In this document: piece by piece, positions 31,475 through 38,904 of the stretch | How the letters are laid out: every line of letters begins with the position of its first letter | Position numbering within the stretch: the first letter of the stretch is position 1 | From: JAYFNU01 sp034933305 | Lineage (GTDB): Bacteria > Bacillota > Clostridia > Oscillospirales > Ruminococcaceae | DNA: 41,050 nucleotides | Reading direction: 5' to 3' | Assembly (NCBI GenBank): GCA_034933305.1 | Contig: JAYFNU010000020.1 | Coordinates: 1-41,050 of the forward strand | Translations under genes and position numbers: made by a program | Notes under the pieces: model-generated | What the model was told of the DNA's origin: nothing | What the model saw: only the letters and a program-made list of their open reading frames with translations | The model's database searches: none

Positions 31475-32245
31475 CTATCGGATCACGTCGTTGACGTAGC
31501 TGACGACCTCCTGCGAGACGAAATAGTTTTCATGCGTTACAGAATCGAATATTTTGAGCTGCGCGTTTTTAAAGCAGGCCGCCAGTTTTTTCTGTAAGGA
31601 CGCGCCTAAAGTCCGGTCCGCTTTTGAGCCGATGATATAGACCGCGCCGGTTGCGCCGCCGGCATATTCCGCCGTCCGGATATTGTTCGAGATAAACGCT
31701 TTCATGGGCCCCCAGAATATCGGTATCACCCTGTTGTACAGATCAGAAAGATCCCGGTAGCCGGCTGCCAGTATCAGGGCTTTGCAGGGCCTCGCGCTTG
31801 CAAGATAGGCGGCCATGCCGGCCCCGTAGCTGTGCCCCATGCATATGATCTCCGCGTCCGGATACCGCTTTCGCGCCCAATCGTACAAGGCCGCGGATGA
31901 CTGCTGCATCGTCTTTAAATTCATTTTGCCTTTGCTGTCCTGCGTCCCGCAATAATCCACCGACAAAAACGGACAGTCAAACCCGCCGGCATATTTTCCG
32001 ACGGCGTTGTATGCGATGTAATTGGAACCTCCGAAGAACAGGATCACCTTGTCCGCACCGGCATGCAGATTATGCCCGTAACCCGTCAACCCGTCCGCTA
32101 TCCGCACAGGCTCCGGCACGACCGCAGGATCCGTCATCTTCTTCGCGCGCTTGTAAAAGGAATAGCTGATCGTCTGCATCACAAAATTGCACCCGAATCC
32201 GATCACCGCCACCCACAGGATGATCTTCAGCGCCGTTCGCATCAT
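31475..32245 (-). CDS. Membrane-anchored alpha/beta hydrolase
   Basis: A 256-residue serine hydrolase. An N-terminal membrane segment (ALKIILWVAVIGFGCNFVM) anchors it. The catalytic domain has an FFGGSNY oxyanion loop, nucleophile Ser139 in GHSYG, then the likely acid in GSKADRT and the base in VTHENYF. The start at 32245 is preferred over 32380 because the upstream extension is not protein-like and this one begins just before the anchor; the ribosome binding site (CGGA) is weak. It resembles the YqkD/AXE-type hydrolases. Substrate unknown. Codon use appears less GC-rich than in neighbours. Confidence 0.8.
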   Translation of the reverse strand: MMRTALKIILWVAVIGFGCNFVMQTISYSFYKRAKKMTDPAVVPEPVRIADGLTGYGHNLHAGADKVILFFGGSNYIAYNAVGKYAGGFDCPFLSVDYCGTQDSKGKMNLKTMQQSSAALYDWARKRYPDAEIICMGHSYGAGMAAYLASARPCKALILAAGYRDLSDLYNRVIPIFWGPMKAFISNNIRTAEYAGGATGAVYIIGSKADRTLGASLQKKLAACFKNAQLKIFDSVTHENYFVSQEVVSYVNDVIR

Positions 32246-32372
32246 TTCCGTTTTATGATCGCCCGCTCCGTTCCGCACAATTTTGATCCCGCGCCGCCGC
32301 AAAATGCGATGCCGCAAATCCGGATCCGCTGAACTGCCCGCGATGCGGAGAGCCCCGCCGTCCGGCAGCCCT

Positions 32373-32825
32373 CTATTCATGGATGTACATTCTCGTCATT
32401 TCATGTCCGCCCTCGCCCCGGACCATGCAAAGGAACTCCCATCCGTATCTCTCATAGAAGCCGGTGTGATCGGTGATGAGATACAAAGGGGCGATCCCTC
32501 TTTTCCGGTTGTCCTCAACGACATAATCCAGCAGCGCGCCCGCAATGCCTTTGCGGCGATAGTCCGGCTCGGTATAAACGGCGCAGATGTTCGGGCTGAG
32601 ATCTTTTCTGTCGTGATAATCGTTTTCGATCTCGCCCATTCCGGCGATGATCCTATCCCCGTCGAGGCACAGATACCACGTCTGGATCCTGTCCCCCGAC
32701 AGCGACGTGTCCATGCTGTCGAGGTATGCCTTCAGGGGGATCCCCCATTTGTCATGAAACCAGCGGGCCGCTTTCTCCTTCAGCCCGGGCTCTTCCGTCA
32801 GCTTGACGATCCTGTACGCAAACAT
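32373..32825 (-). CDS. GNAT family N-acetyltransferase
   Basis: A 150-residue acetyltransferase. The acetyl-CoA loop is YRRKGIAGALL (Q/R-x-x-G-x-G/A form), preceded by the beta strand NICAVYTEPDY and followed by LYLITDHTGFYERYGWEF, all typical GNAT features. The ATG at 32825 is chosen because GAGGAG lies directly upstream; an in-frame TTG six codons earlier (32843) overlaps that site. Substrate unknown. Same strand as the hydrolase downstream, 127 bases apart. Confidence 0.88.
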   Translation of the reverse strand: MFAYRIVKLTEEPGLKEKAARWFHDKWGIPLKAYLDSMDTSLSGDRIQTWYLCLDGDRIIAGMGEIENDYHDRKDLSPNICAVYTEPDYRRKGIAGALLDYVVEDNRKRGIAPLYLITDHTGFYERYGWEFLCMVRGEGGHEMTRMYIHE

Positions 32826-32935
32826 AAGCTCCTCGCGTTTCAAAAGATAAAGGATCCCGCGAGTTGATTATAGCAGAAAAAACCAGAAAGGGAAAAGCGC
32901 GCCCGCGCGCCTTCGGCCCGGCGCGCGCGGAGATA

Positions 32936-32964
32936 AAAAGCCCCCGCCGAACGGCGGGGGCTTT
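32936..32964 (-). terminator. Terminator after the rubredoxin gene
   Basis: Stem GCCCCCGCCG (32940-32949) with CGGCGGGGGC (32952-32961), with an A-run at 32935-32939 that is a T-run on the minus strand. Confidence 0.88.
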
Positions 32965-32989
32965 GCGCAGAGATGACCTGCGGACCGGC

Positions 32990-33145
32990 TTACGCTTTTC
33001 TGAACTGGGATTTGTCCGCGCCGCAGACGGGGCAGACGAACGAGTCGGGCAGATCCTCGAATTTGGTGCCGGGGGCGATGCCGTTGTCGGGGTCGCCGAC
33101 CGCTTCGTCGTATTCCCAGCCGCAGATCTCACAGACGTATTTCAT
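32990..33145 (-). CDS. Rubredoxin
   Basis: A 51-residue iron protein that carries single electrons. The four iron ligands are Cys5 and Cys8 (VCEICGWEYD) and Cys38 and Cys41 (FVCPVCGADK), with the usual aromatic core between. AAAGGAGATTG before the ATG at 33145 is a good ribosome binding site. It lies 65 bases downstream of the flavodiiron gene on the same strand and is a plausible redox partner for it, though that protein already has two rubredoxin domains. Confidence 0.95.
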   Translation of the reverse strand: MKYVCEICGWEYDEAVGDPDNGIAPGTKFEDLPDSFVCPVCGADKSQFRKA

Positions 33146-33210
33146 AAACAATCTCCTTTGGTGTATATTTGGACGGCGCGCCGCGCGCCGCGGAAAACGG
33201 GGAAACGGGC

Positions 33211-35232
33211 TCAGGCCTGCAGCTCAAAATCGGATTTCGGGTGCTTGCACAGCGGGCAGGTCCAGTCGGCGGGCAGCTGCTCGAAGGGGACGCCCTCCTT
33301 CGCCTCGTCGTAGACGTAGCCGCAGATGCGGCAGACCCAGACCTTGCCGGGCGCCGGGGCCGCCTTTGCGGCCTGCAGCTCGAAATCGGATTTCGGGTGC
33401 CTGCACACGGGGCAGGTCCAGTCGGCGGGCAGCTGCTCGAAGGGGACGCCCTCCTTCGCCTCGTCGTAGACATAGCCGCAGATGCGGCAGACCCAGACCT
33501 TGCCGGGCGCCGCCTTCGGCTGCGGCTTCGGCTTGATGTGCGCGAAGTAGTAGGCGTAGGTCGCCGGCGGGACCTCGGACAGCGAGCGGGCCTCGTCGGC
33601 CTCGCCGACGAACAGGTAATGCGTGTCGCAGTCGAGCGTCTGCACGACGCGGCAGCCGAACATGGCGTCGGTGTAGTTCGGGATATAGCGCACGCCGCTG
33701 ACGGCGCGCGCGTCCTGCGCGCAGCCGGCAAATTTGTCGGTGTCGCGGCCGCTGTGGAAGCCGAAATGCTCAAAGACGCTGAAGGGCGTCTGCTCCGTCA
33801 GCACCGAGAGAACGAACCGCCCCGTGCGCGCGATCATGCCGGCGGTGTAGTTCGCCTTGTTCACGGCGATGGAGATGCGCTTCGGCGTGTCGGTGACCTG
33901 GCACGCGGTGTTGATGATGCAGCCGTTGTCCTTGTCCCCCTCGCGCGCCGTGAGCACGAACAGGCCGTAGGACAGCTTGAAGAAGGCCGCGGGCTCGACT
34001 GCGCCGGCCGCCGGCGCGGGCGCCGGCGCCGCGGGGAGCGTCGCGCGCAGCGCGCGCACAAGCCCGTCGAGCTGCGCCGACTGCGCGGGCGCGAGCGCCG
34101 AGCGCACGCTGACGGTCTCGTCGAGGATCGTCAGATTGCGCAGCGGGGCGAGGATCTCCCGCATGAGCTTTCCGCTCGCGGGCGCCCAGGAGCCGTTCTC
34201 GACCAGCGCGACGGTGCGGTTCTGCAGCCCGTGCGCGGCGAGATCGCGCAGCAGCTCGTCCATCGTGACGAAGATGCCGGCGTTGTAGGTGGTCGACGCG
34301 AACAGCAGGTGGCTCCAGCGGAAGGCGGCCGCGACGATCTCCGACGCGGGGGTGACGGACACGTCGAACATCTCCGTCGCGACGCCCGCCTCGCGCAGGC
34401 GCGTCGACAGAAGGACGGCGGCGTTCTCGGTATTGCCGTAGACGGAGGCGTAGGCGATCATCACGCCGGCGCGCTCGGGCGTCCAGGCGCTCCATTTTTC
34501 GTAATAGGCGACATAGCTGCCGATGTCCGCGCGCCACACGAAGCCGTGCAGCGGGCACAGCAGCGACACGTCGAGCGCGGCCATCTTGCGCAGCAGCGAC
34601 TGCACCTGCGCGCCGTATTTGCCGACGATGTTGGCGTAGTAGCGCCGCGCCTCGCCGAGGTATTCGCCCATGAAATCGACCTCGTCGGCGAACAGCGCGC
34701 CGTTGAGCGCGCCGAAGCAGCCGAACGCATCGGCGGAAAAGAGCGTCTTGTCGGCGCTGTCGTAGGTGACCATGACCTCGGGCCAGTGCACCATGGGCGC
34801 CATGTAAAACGCGAGCGTGTGCCGCCCGCAGGAGAGCGTTTCGCCCTCCCGTACCGTCCGGATATGCCAGCCGGCGGCGTCGCCGCCGAAAAACTGGGCG
34901 ATGAGCGCCGCGGATTTTTCGCTGCACACGACCGTGGCGTCCGGATAGCGCAGCAGCAGCTCGCCGAGCGTCGCGGAATGGTCGGGCTCCATGTGCTGGA
35001 CGACGACGTAGTCGAGCGCCCGCCCGCCGAGCGCCCCGGCGAGGTTTTCGAAAAAGACGCGGGAAACGGCCTTGTCGACCGTGTCGAGCAGCACCGTTTT
35101 TTCGTCGCGCAGCAGGTACGAGTTGTACGCGACCCCCTTCGGAACGGAGTAGACGCCCTCAAACATCGCGAGGCGCTGGTCGTCCGCGCCGACCCATGTG
35201 AGGTCCTGCGTGATCTTTCTTGTGCATTGCAT
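33211..35232 (-). CDS. Multidomain flavodiiron protein with flavin reductase and two rubredoxin domains
   Basis: A 673-residue soluble oxidoreductase, predicted to reduce O2 or NO to water or N2O. Domains in order: a metallo-beta-lactamase-like diiron domain (about 1-250) with a full ligand set (His80, Glu82, Asp84, His149, Asp168, His229, plus His85); a flavodoxin (about 255-400, YASVYGNTENAA at the FMN phosphate site); a Pro/Ala linker; an FMN flavin-reductase domain (about 415-565, CIINTACQVTDTPKRISIAVNK); a short linker; and rubredoxins at about 577-622 and 629-673, each with two CxxCG-type pairs. The rubredoxins are almost identical. GGGAGGG precedes the ATG at 35232. Confidence 0.92.
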   Translation of the reverse strand: MQCTRKITQDLTWVGADDQRLAMFEGVYSVPKGVAYNSYLLRDEKTVLLDTVDKAVSRVFFENLAGALGGRALDYVVVQHMEPDHSATLGELLLRYPDATVVCSEKSAALIAQFFGGDAAGWHIRTVREGETLSCGRHTLAFYMAPMVHWPEVMVTYDSADKTLFSADAFGCFGALNGALFADEVDFMGEYLGEARRYYANIVGKYGAQVQSLLRKMAALDVSLLCPLHGFVWRADIGSYVAYYEKWSAWTPERAGVMIAYASVYGNTENAAVLLSTRLREAGVATEMFDVSVTPASEIVAAAFRWSHLLFASTTYNAGIFVTMDELLRDLAAHGLQNRTVALVENGSWAPASGKLMREILAPLRNLTILDETVSVRSALAPAQSAQLDGLVRALRATLPAAPAPAPAAGAVEPAAFFKLSYGLFVLTAREGDKDNGCIINTACQVTDTPKRISIAVNKANYTAGMIARTGRFVLSVLTEQTPFSVFEHFGFHSGRDTDKFAGCAQDARAVSGVRYIPNYTDAMFGCRVVQTLDCDTHYLFVGEADEARSLSEVPPATYAYYFAHIKPKPQPKAAPGKVWVCRICGYVYDEAKEGVPFEQLPADWTCPVCRHPKSDFELQAAKAAPAPGKVWVCRICGYVYDEAKEGVPFEQLPADWTCPLCKHPKSDFELQA

Positions 35233-35270
35233 GGAAACGCCCTCCCTTCGGTGACCGTATCGTATTGAAT

Positions 35271-35276
35271 ATTATA
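35271..35276 (-). promoter_or_regulatory. Possible -10 box of the flavodiiron gene
   Basis: TATAAT on the minus strand about 40 bases before the start codon. No convincing -35 box, so it may need an activator or another sigma factor. Confidence 0.35.
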
Positions 35277-35377
35277 TCTTATTTCAGCGCCGGAATCCAT
35301 CCGAAAATGTGTCCGCGGCGCGTCCGCGCGGCAAAAAACGATTCGACGCAATAGTTAAAGAATTCGTCACGGATGTA

Positions 35378-35386
35378 TGGTACAAT
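35378..35386 (+). promoter_or_regulatory. Extended -10 promoter of the metallophosphoesterase gene
   Basis: TGGTACAAT, an extended -10 element 30 bases before the start codon at 35416. Confidence 0.5.
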
Positions 35387-35415
35387 GGAACGCATTCCAC
35401 AGCGGGGTGAACCTT

Positions 35416-36273
35416 ATGGCAAAAAGAAGTTTCAGAAAAGCGGCGGTGTGGGCGGCCGCGCTGGCCGGCTGCGCCGCCTTCCTTTGGTGGCAGAACAACG
35501 ACATCACCGTCTCGTCCTTCGAATATGTCTCGCCGCGCGTCGACGCGGCGTTCGACGGCTACCGCATCGTCCAGATCTCCGACTTGCACGACAAGGCGTT
35601 CGGCGCGGGGCAGTCCCGGCTGCTCACCGCGGTGCAGGCGCTCGAGCCCGACGCCGTCGTCATCACGGGCGACCTCATCGACAGCGCGGACGGGGGAACG
35701 CAGAACGCGCAGGAATTCGTCGCCGGCGCGCTGCTGCTCGCGCCCGTCTATTACGTCACGGGCAACCACGAGTCGCGCGCCGATTCGTACGCCGACCTGC
35801 GCGCCTGGCTCACGCGGGCGGGCGTCACGGTGCTCGACGGCGAAAAGGCGGTGCTCGCGCGGGGCGACGCCGGCATCGAGCTGCTCGGCGTCGGTGACCC
35901 GGAATTCGACAAGCAGCACGCCTCGGGCGCGGAGGCGCTCGCGGCGATGCGGCGCAAGCTCGCGGCGATGTGCGCGGACGGCGGAGGCCTGCGCATCCTG
36001 CTGTCCCACCGGCCGGAGCTGCTGTCCCTGTACGCGGAATACGGCGTCGACATCGTCTTCTGCGGCCACGCCCACGGCGGCCAGTGGCGGCTGCCCTTCG
36101 TCGGCGGCCTGTACGCGCCCGACCAGGGCTTTTTCCCCGCCTATACGGCGGGCGCCTACACGCTCGGCGGCACGACGGAGTACGTCAGCCGCGGCCTCGG
36201 CAGCAGCGTTTTCCCGCTGCGCCTGTTCAACCGGCCGGAGCTCGTCTGCGTCACGCTGCGCGCCGGGGAATAG
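35416..36273 (+). CDS. Membrane-anchored metallophosphoesterase (YkuE/YaeI-like)
   Basis: A 285-residue calcineurin-like phosphoesterase with an N-terminal membrane anchor (about residues 9-24). The metal ligands are in the expected order: SDLHD (Asp56, His58), GDLID (Asp86), GNHE (116-119), SHRPE and GHAHGGQW. Related proteins act on the outer face of the membrane on lipid or nucleotide phosphodiesters. The substrate here is unknown. The ATG at 35416 follows GGGGTGA; an upstream ATG at 35377 has no such site and would extend over the promoter. Confidence 0.88.
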   Translation: MAKRSFRKAAVWAAALAGCAAFLWWQNNDITVSSFEYVSPRVDAAFDGYRIVQISDLHDKAFGAGQSRLLTAVQALEPDAVVITGDLIDSADGGTQNAQEFVAGALLLAPVYYVTGNHESRADSYADLRAWLTRAGVTVLDGEKAVLARGDAGIELLGVGDPEFDKQHASGAEALAAMRRKLAAMCADGGGLRILLSHRPELLSLYAEYGVDIVFCGHAHGGQWRLPFVGGLYAPDQGFFPAYTAGAYTLGGTTEYVSRGLGSSVFPLRLFNRPELVCVTLRAGE

Positions 36274-36290
36274 AAGCGGCCCGCGCGGCA

Positions 36291-36328
36291 AAGGCTCTCG
36301 CCGCCGGGCGGCGGGGAGAGCGCTCTTT
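36291..36328. terminator. Hairpin between convergent metallophosphoesterase and mntP genes
   Basis: AAAGGCTCTC and CCGCC (to 36305) pair with GGCGG and GAGAG (36310-36320), with one mismatch, flanked by A- and T-rich bases on both sides. Probably a shared terminator. Confidence 0.5.
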
Positions 36329-36345
36329 GCACCTTCCCGCCGCGC

Positions 36346-36918
36346 TCAGAAGCGCAGCACCCCGAGGTGCTCGAGCAGGATCTTGAGGCCGATGAGGATG
36401 AGGATGACGCCGCCCGCGATCTCCGCTTTCTTCTGGTAGCGCGCGCCGAAGCGGTTGCCGACGGCGACGCCCGCGAAGGACAGCGCGAACGTCACCGCGC
36501 CGATGAGCGCGACGGCGGGCGCGATGTCGACGCTGAGAAAGGCAAACGTGATGCCGACCGCGAGCGCGTCGATGCTCGTCGCCACGGCGAGCAGCAGCAG
36601 CTCGCGGTGGTCGAGCCTGTCGCCGCAGCTCCCGCACGTCTGCTCTTCCGCGAGCGCCTCGCGGATCATGCGCCCGCCGATAAAGGCCAGCAGGCCGAAG
36701 GCGATGTAGTGGTCGACGTTCGCGATGTAGCTCTCAAAGCGCGCGCCGAGATAATAGCCCAGCAGCGGCATCAGCGCCTGAAAGCCGCCGAAATACAGCG
36801 AGATGACCGCCGCGTTCCTGTAGTTGAGCTTCTGCATCGCGAGCCCCTTGCACATCGCCACGGCGAAGGCGTCCATCGACAGGGCGACGGCGATCATGAA
36901 AAGTTCGAAAAATCCCAT
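36346..36918 (-). CDS. mntP: Manganese efflux pump MntP
   Basis: A 190-residue membrane protein with six hydrophobic segments in two repeats. Each repeat starts with the acidic membrane motif (ALSMDAFAVAMCKG and ATSIDALAVGITFA) that forms the Mn2+ site in MntP. The ATG at 36918 has GGAG/GCAGG upstream and gives the usual N-terminus MGFFELFMIAVALSMD. A longer reading to 36966 runs into the leader. It exports excess manganese and is controlled by the riboswitch directly upstream. Confidence 0.95.
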   Translation of the reverse strand: MGFFELFMIAVALSMDAFAVAMCKGLAMQKLNYRNAAVISLYFGGFQALMPLLGYYLGARFESYIANVDHYIAFGLLAFIGGRMIREALAEEQTCGSCGDRLDHRELLLLAVATSIDALAVGITFAFLSVDIAPAVALIGAVTFALSFAGVAVGNRFGARYQKKAEIAGGVILILIGLKILLEHLGVLRF

Positions 36919-36930
36919 ATCCTGCACTCC

Positions 36931-37062
36931 AAAATAAAAGACGCATGTGCGGCGATTCAGCCGCACATGCGTCTCATCGTTTCAGGCGAAAGCCAGACCG
37001 GCGCGCCGGTCAGTGTGTTGACTCCGCCGCGCCGCTGCCGGCGCCGACTACTCCCGCATGGG
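36931..37062 (-). promoter_or_regulatory. yybP-ykoY manganese riboswitch with terminator, upstream of mntP
   Basis: On the minus strand the leader has the conserved blocks of this family in order: GGGAGTAG (plus 37048-37055), GTCAACA (37016-37022), CTGGCTTTCGCCTGAAAC (36979-36996) and TGAGAC (36971-36976). An expression platform follows, a 14-bp stem GACGCATGTGCGGC/GCCGCACATGCGTC and a T-rich tail (36931-36974). The last aptamer strand TGAGAC overlaps the terminator stem, so Mn2+ binding should prevent termination and switch mntP on, as known for this class. Confidence 0.92.
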
Positions 37063-37072
37063 GTACTCTGAA

Positions 37073-37100
37073 AGTATATCAGGTCGGGGGAAAAAAGCAA
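37073..37100 (-). promoter_or_regulatory. Promoter of the mntP riboswitch transcript
   Basis: On the minus strand TTGCTT (37095-37100), 16 bp, TATACT (37073-37078), starting about 4 bases before the aptamer. Confidence 0.7.
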
Positions 37101-37170
37101 GAGGATCCTGCGGCGGCTGACCGCGCAGCGCCGGATTCCGTATAAACGGCGGCGCAATCAACGAAGAGTA

Positions 37171-38904
37171 TTATTTCCGCGTGTTTCTTTTCTGACTCTC
37201 GTCGAGGTCGAGTCCCAGCGTGCCGCCCGGATTCATGATGTTGTCGGGGTCGAAGTGCGCCTTGAGCGCGCGGAAGGTCGAATATTCCGTCGGGCCCAGC
37301 GAGTACTCGAGCCACGGCGCGAACATCTTGCCGATGCCGTGGTGATGGCTCATCGACGCGCCCGATTTCTGGATGGCGTCGAGAATGCCGGCGTGGTAGG
37401 CGCGGTATTCCTCCGGGTCGTGCATCTTCGCGATGAAGATCCAGTAGAGGTTCGCGCCCTGTTCGTAGACGTGGGACATGTGCGTCATGCACACGGTGTC
37501 GGGGCGGCTCTTGCAGTAGGCGCGCACGGCGGCGTGCACCTGCGTCATGTTGCTCCAGTTGACGGTGCACTCCATCGTGTCGGTGACGATGCCGAAGTCC
37601 TGCATGGTGTCGCGCAGGAAGGGATCGCTGAAGCGGCCCTTCTCCCAGCTTTTTGTGACGTAGCCCGTCAGCGGCATGCCGCCGAAGCGCTTCGCGACGC
37701 GGCGCACGTTTTTGGCGCAGTTTTTCGAGAAGCCCGCCTCGCCGTTCGTGAAGCCGAGGAAGAGGCACATCTCGCCGTTTTTGAATCCGCGCAGCTTGAA
37801 GAGATGCCGCAGCGGCGTGTCGTTGACGCCGTACAGATGCAGCATGATGGACGTCTCCTCGGGGTCGGACAGCCGGAAGACGGACGGGTGGCCCGCCTCG
37901 CTCTGCATGATCTCGCGCGCGGCCGCCTGCGCCGTCGCCCAGTCGGGGAACATGTAGGAATACCGCCTGACCGTTTCGGGCATGTGGCGGAAGATCTTGA
38001 GCGTGACGTGGGTGAGGATGCCGAAGGCGCCCTCGCTGCCCATCAGGATCTGATTGAGATCGGGGCCGCAGGACTTCCGGGGATAGGTGTCGGTCTTGAC
38101 GACGCCGATGGGGGTCGCGTAGGTCTGCGACAGCACGATGTCGGAGATGCAGCCGTAGTAGGTGCTGTTCTGCCCCGCGCCGCGCGTGACGACCCAGCCG
38201 CCGACCGAGCTGTGCTCGAAGCTCTGCGGGAAGTGGCCGCAGGTGTACGCCCGCTTCGCGCCGAAATTTTTCACGGCGTCGTTGAGCGTCTGCTCGAGCT
38301 TCGGGCCGCTCATGCCCGCCTCCACCGTGATGGTCTGGTCGATCTCGTTGAAGGACACGACCTTGTTGAAGCGAAGGCGCATGTCGAGCGACACGCCGCC
38401 CTTCATGCACTCGACGCCGCGCGTGACGGACGAGCCGCCGCCGTAGACGTACACGGGGATCTTCCGCTTCGCGCAGTAGGCGACGAGCTGCTCGATCTGT
38501 TCCTTCGTGTCGGGATAGACGACCGCGTCGGGCAGGTTCTCGAAGATGCCGTTGCGGATGCGCATGATGTCGTACATCGTCTTGCCGTAGGCGACGGACA
38601 GCCGCGCGTAGTCGTCGGTGCGGACAAAGCCGCCGCCGACGATCTTTTTGAACGCCGCGATGTCGTCGTCGGTGAGCACTTTGCGGGGGACGTCGAAGCT
38701 GACCTCGCCGAGACCGAGGTCCTCGCTGTAGCTCCGGAAATCGTCGTCGGTCATGCCGAACGTTTCCTTGAGCAGGCCGTACAGCGATTCCTTGGGCGCT
38801 TTGATCTCATCGGGACCGCCCCATTTGAAGATCGAGCGGTAGCTTGTCGGGGAATAGGCGTCGCGGAACCATTTCGGCTCGAAGCCTTTATACGGATGCG
38901 GCAT
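37171..38904 (-). CDS. FAD-binding oxidase of the alkyl-DHAP synthase / YgcU type
   Basis: A 577-residue flavoprotein of the vanillyl-alcohol-oxidase superfamily. The FAD-binding PCMH domain (about 115-310) has PVYVYGGGSSVTRG and SVGGWVVTRGAGQ. The C-terminal cap ends with the SHHHGIGK motif found at the active site of alkylglycerone-phosphate synthases and their bacterial relatives. E. coli YgcU, encoded near the FGGY kinase YgcE, is the closest parallel I know. The start ATG at 38904 is chosen because AAGGAG lies upstream; the gene overlaps the kinase by 17 bases, so they are coupled. Either an ether-lipid-type reaction or oxidation of a phosphorylated sugar or polyol is possible. Confidence 0.85.
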   Translation of the reverse strand: MPHPYKGFEPKWFRDAYSPTSYRSIFKWGGPDEIKAPKESLYGLLKETFGMTDDDFRSYSEDLGLGEVSFDVPRKVLTDDDIAAFKKIVGGGFVRTDDYARLSVAYGKTMYDIMRIRNGIFENLPDAVVYPDTKEQIEQLVAYCAKRKIPVYVYGGGSSVTRGVECMKGGVSLDMRLRFNKVVSFNEIDQTITVEAGMSGPKLEQTLNDAVKNFGAKRAYTCGHFPQSFEHSSVGGWVVTRGAGQNSTYYGCISDIVLSQTYATPIGVVKTDTYPRKSCGPDLNQILMGSEGAFGILTHVTLKIFRHMPETVRRYSYMFPDWATAQAAAREIMQSEAGHPSVFRLSDPEETSIMLHLYGVNDTPLRHLFKLRGFKNGEMCLFLGFTNGEAGFSKNCAKNVRRVAKRFGGMPLTGYVTKSWEKGRFSDPFLRDTMQDFGIVTDTMECTVNWSNMTQVHAAVRAYCKSRPDTVCMTHMSHVYEQGANLYWIFIAKMHDPEEYRAYHAGILDAIQKSGASMSHHHGIGKMFAPWLEYSLGPTEYSTFRALKAHFDPDNIMNPGGTLGLDLDESQKRNTRK

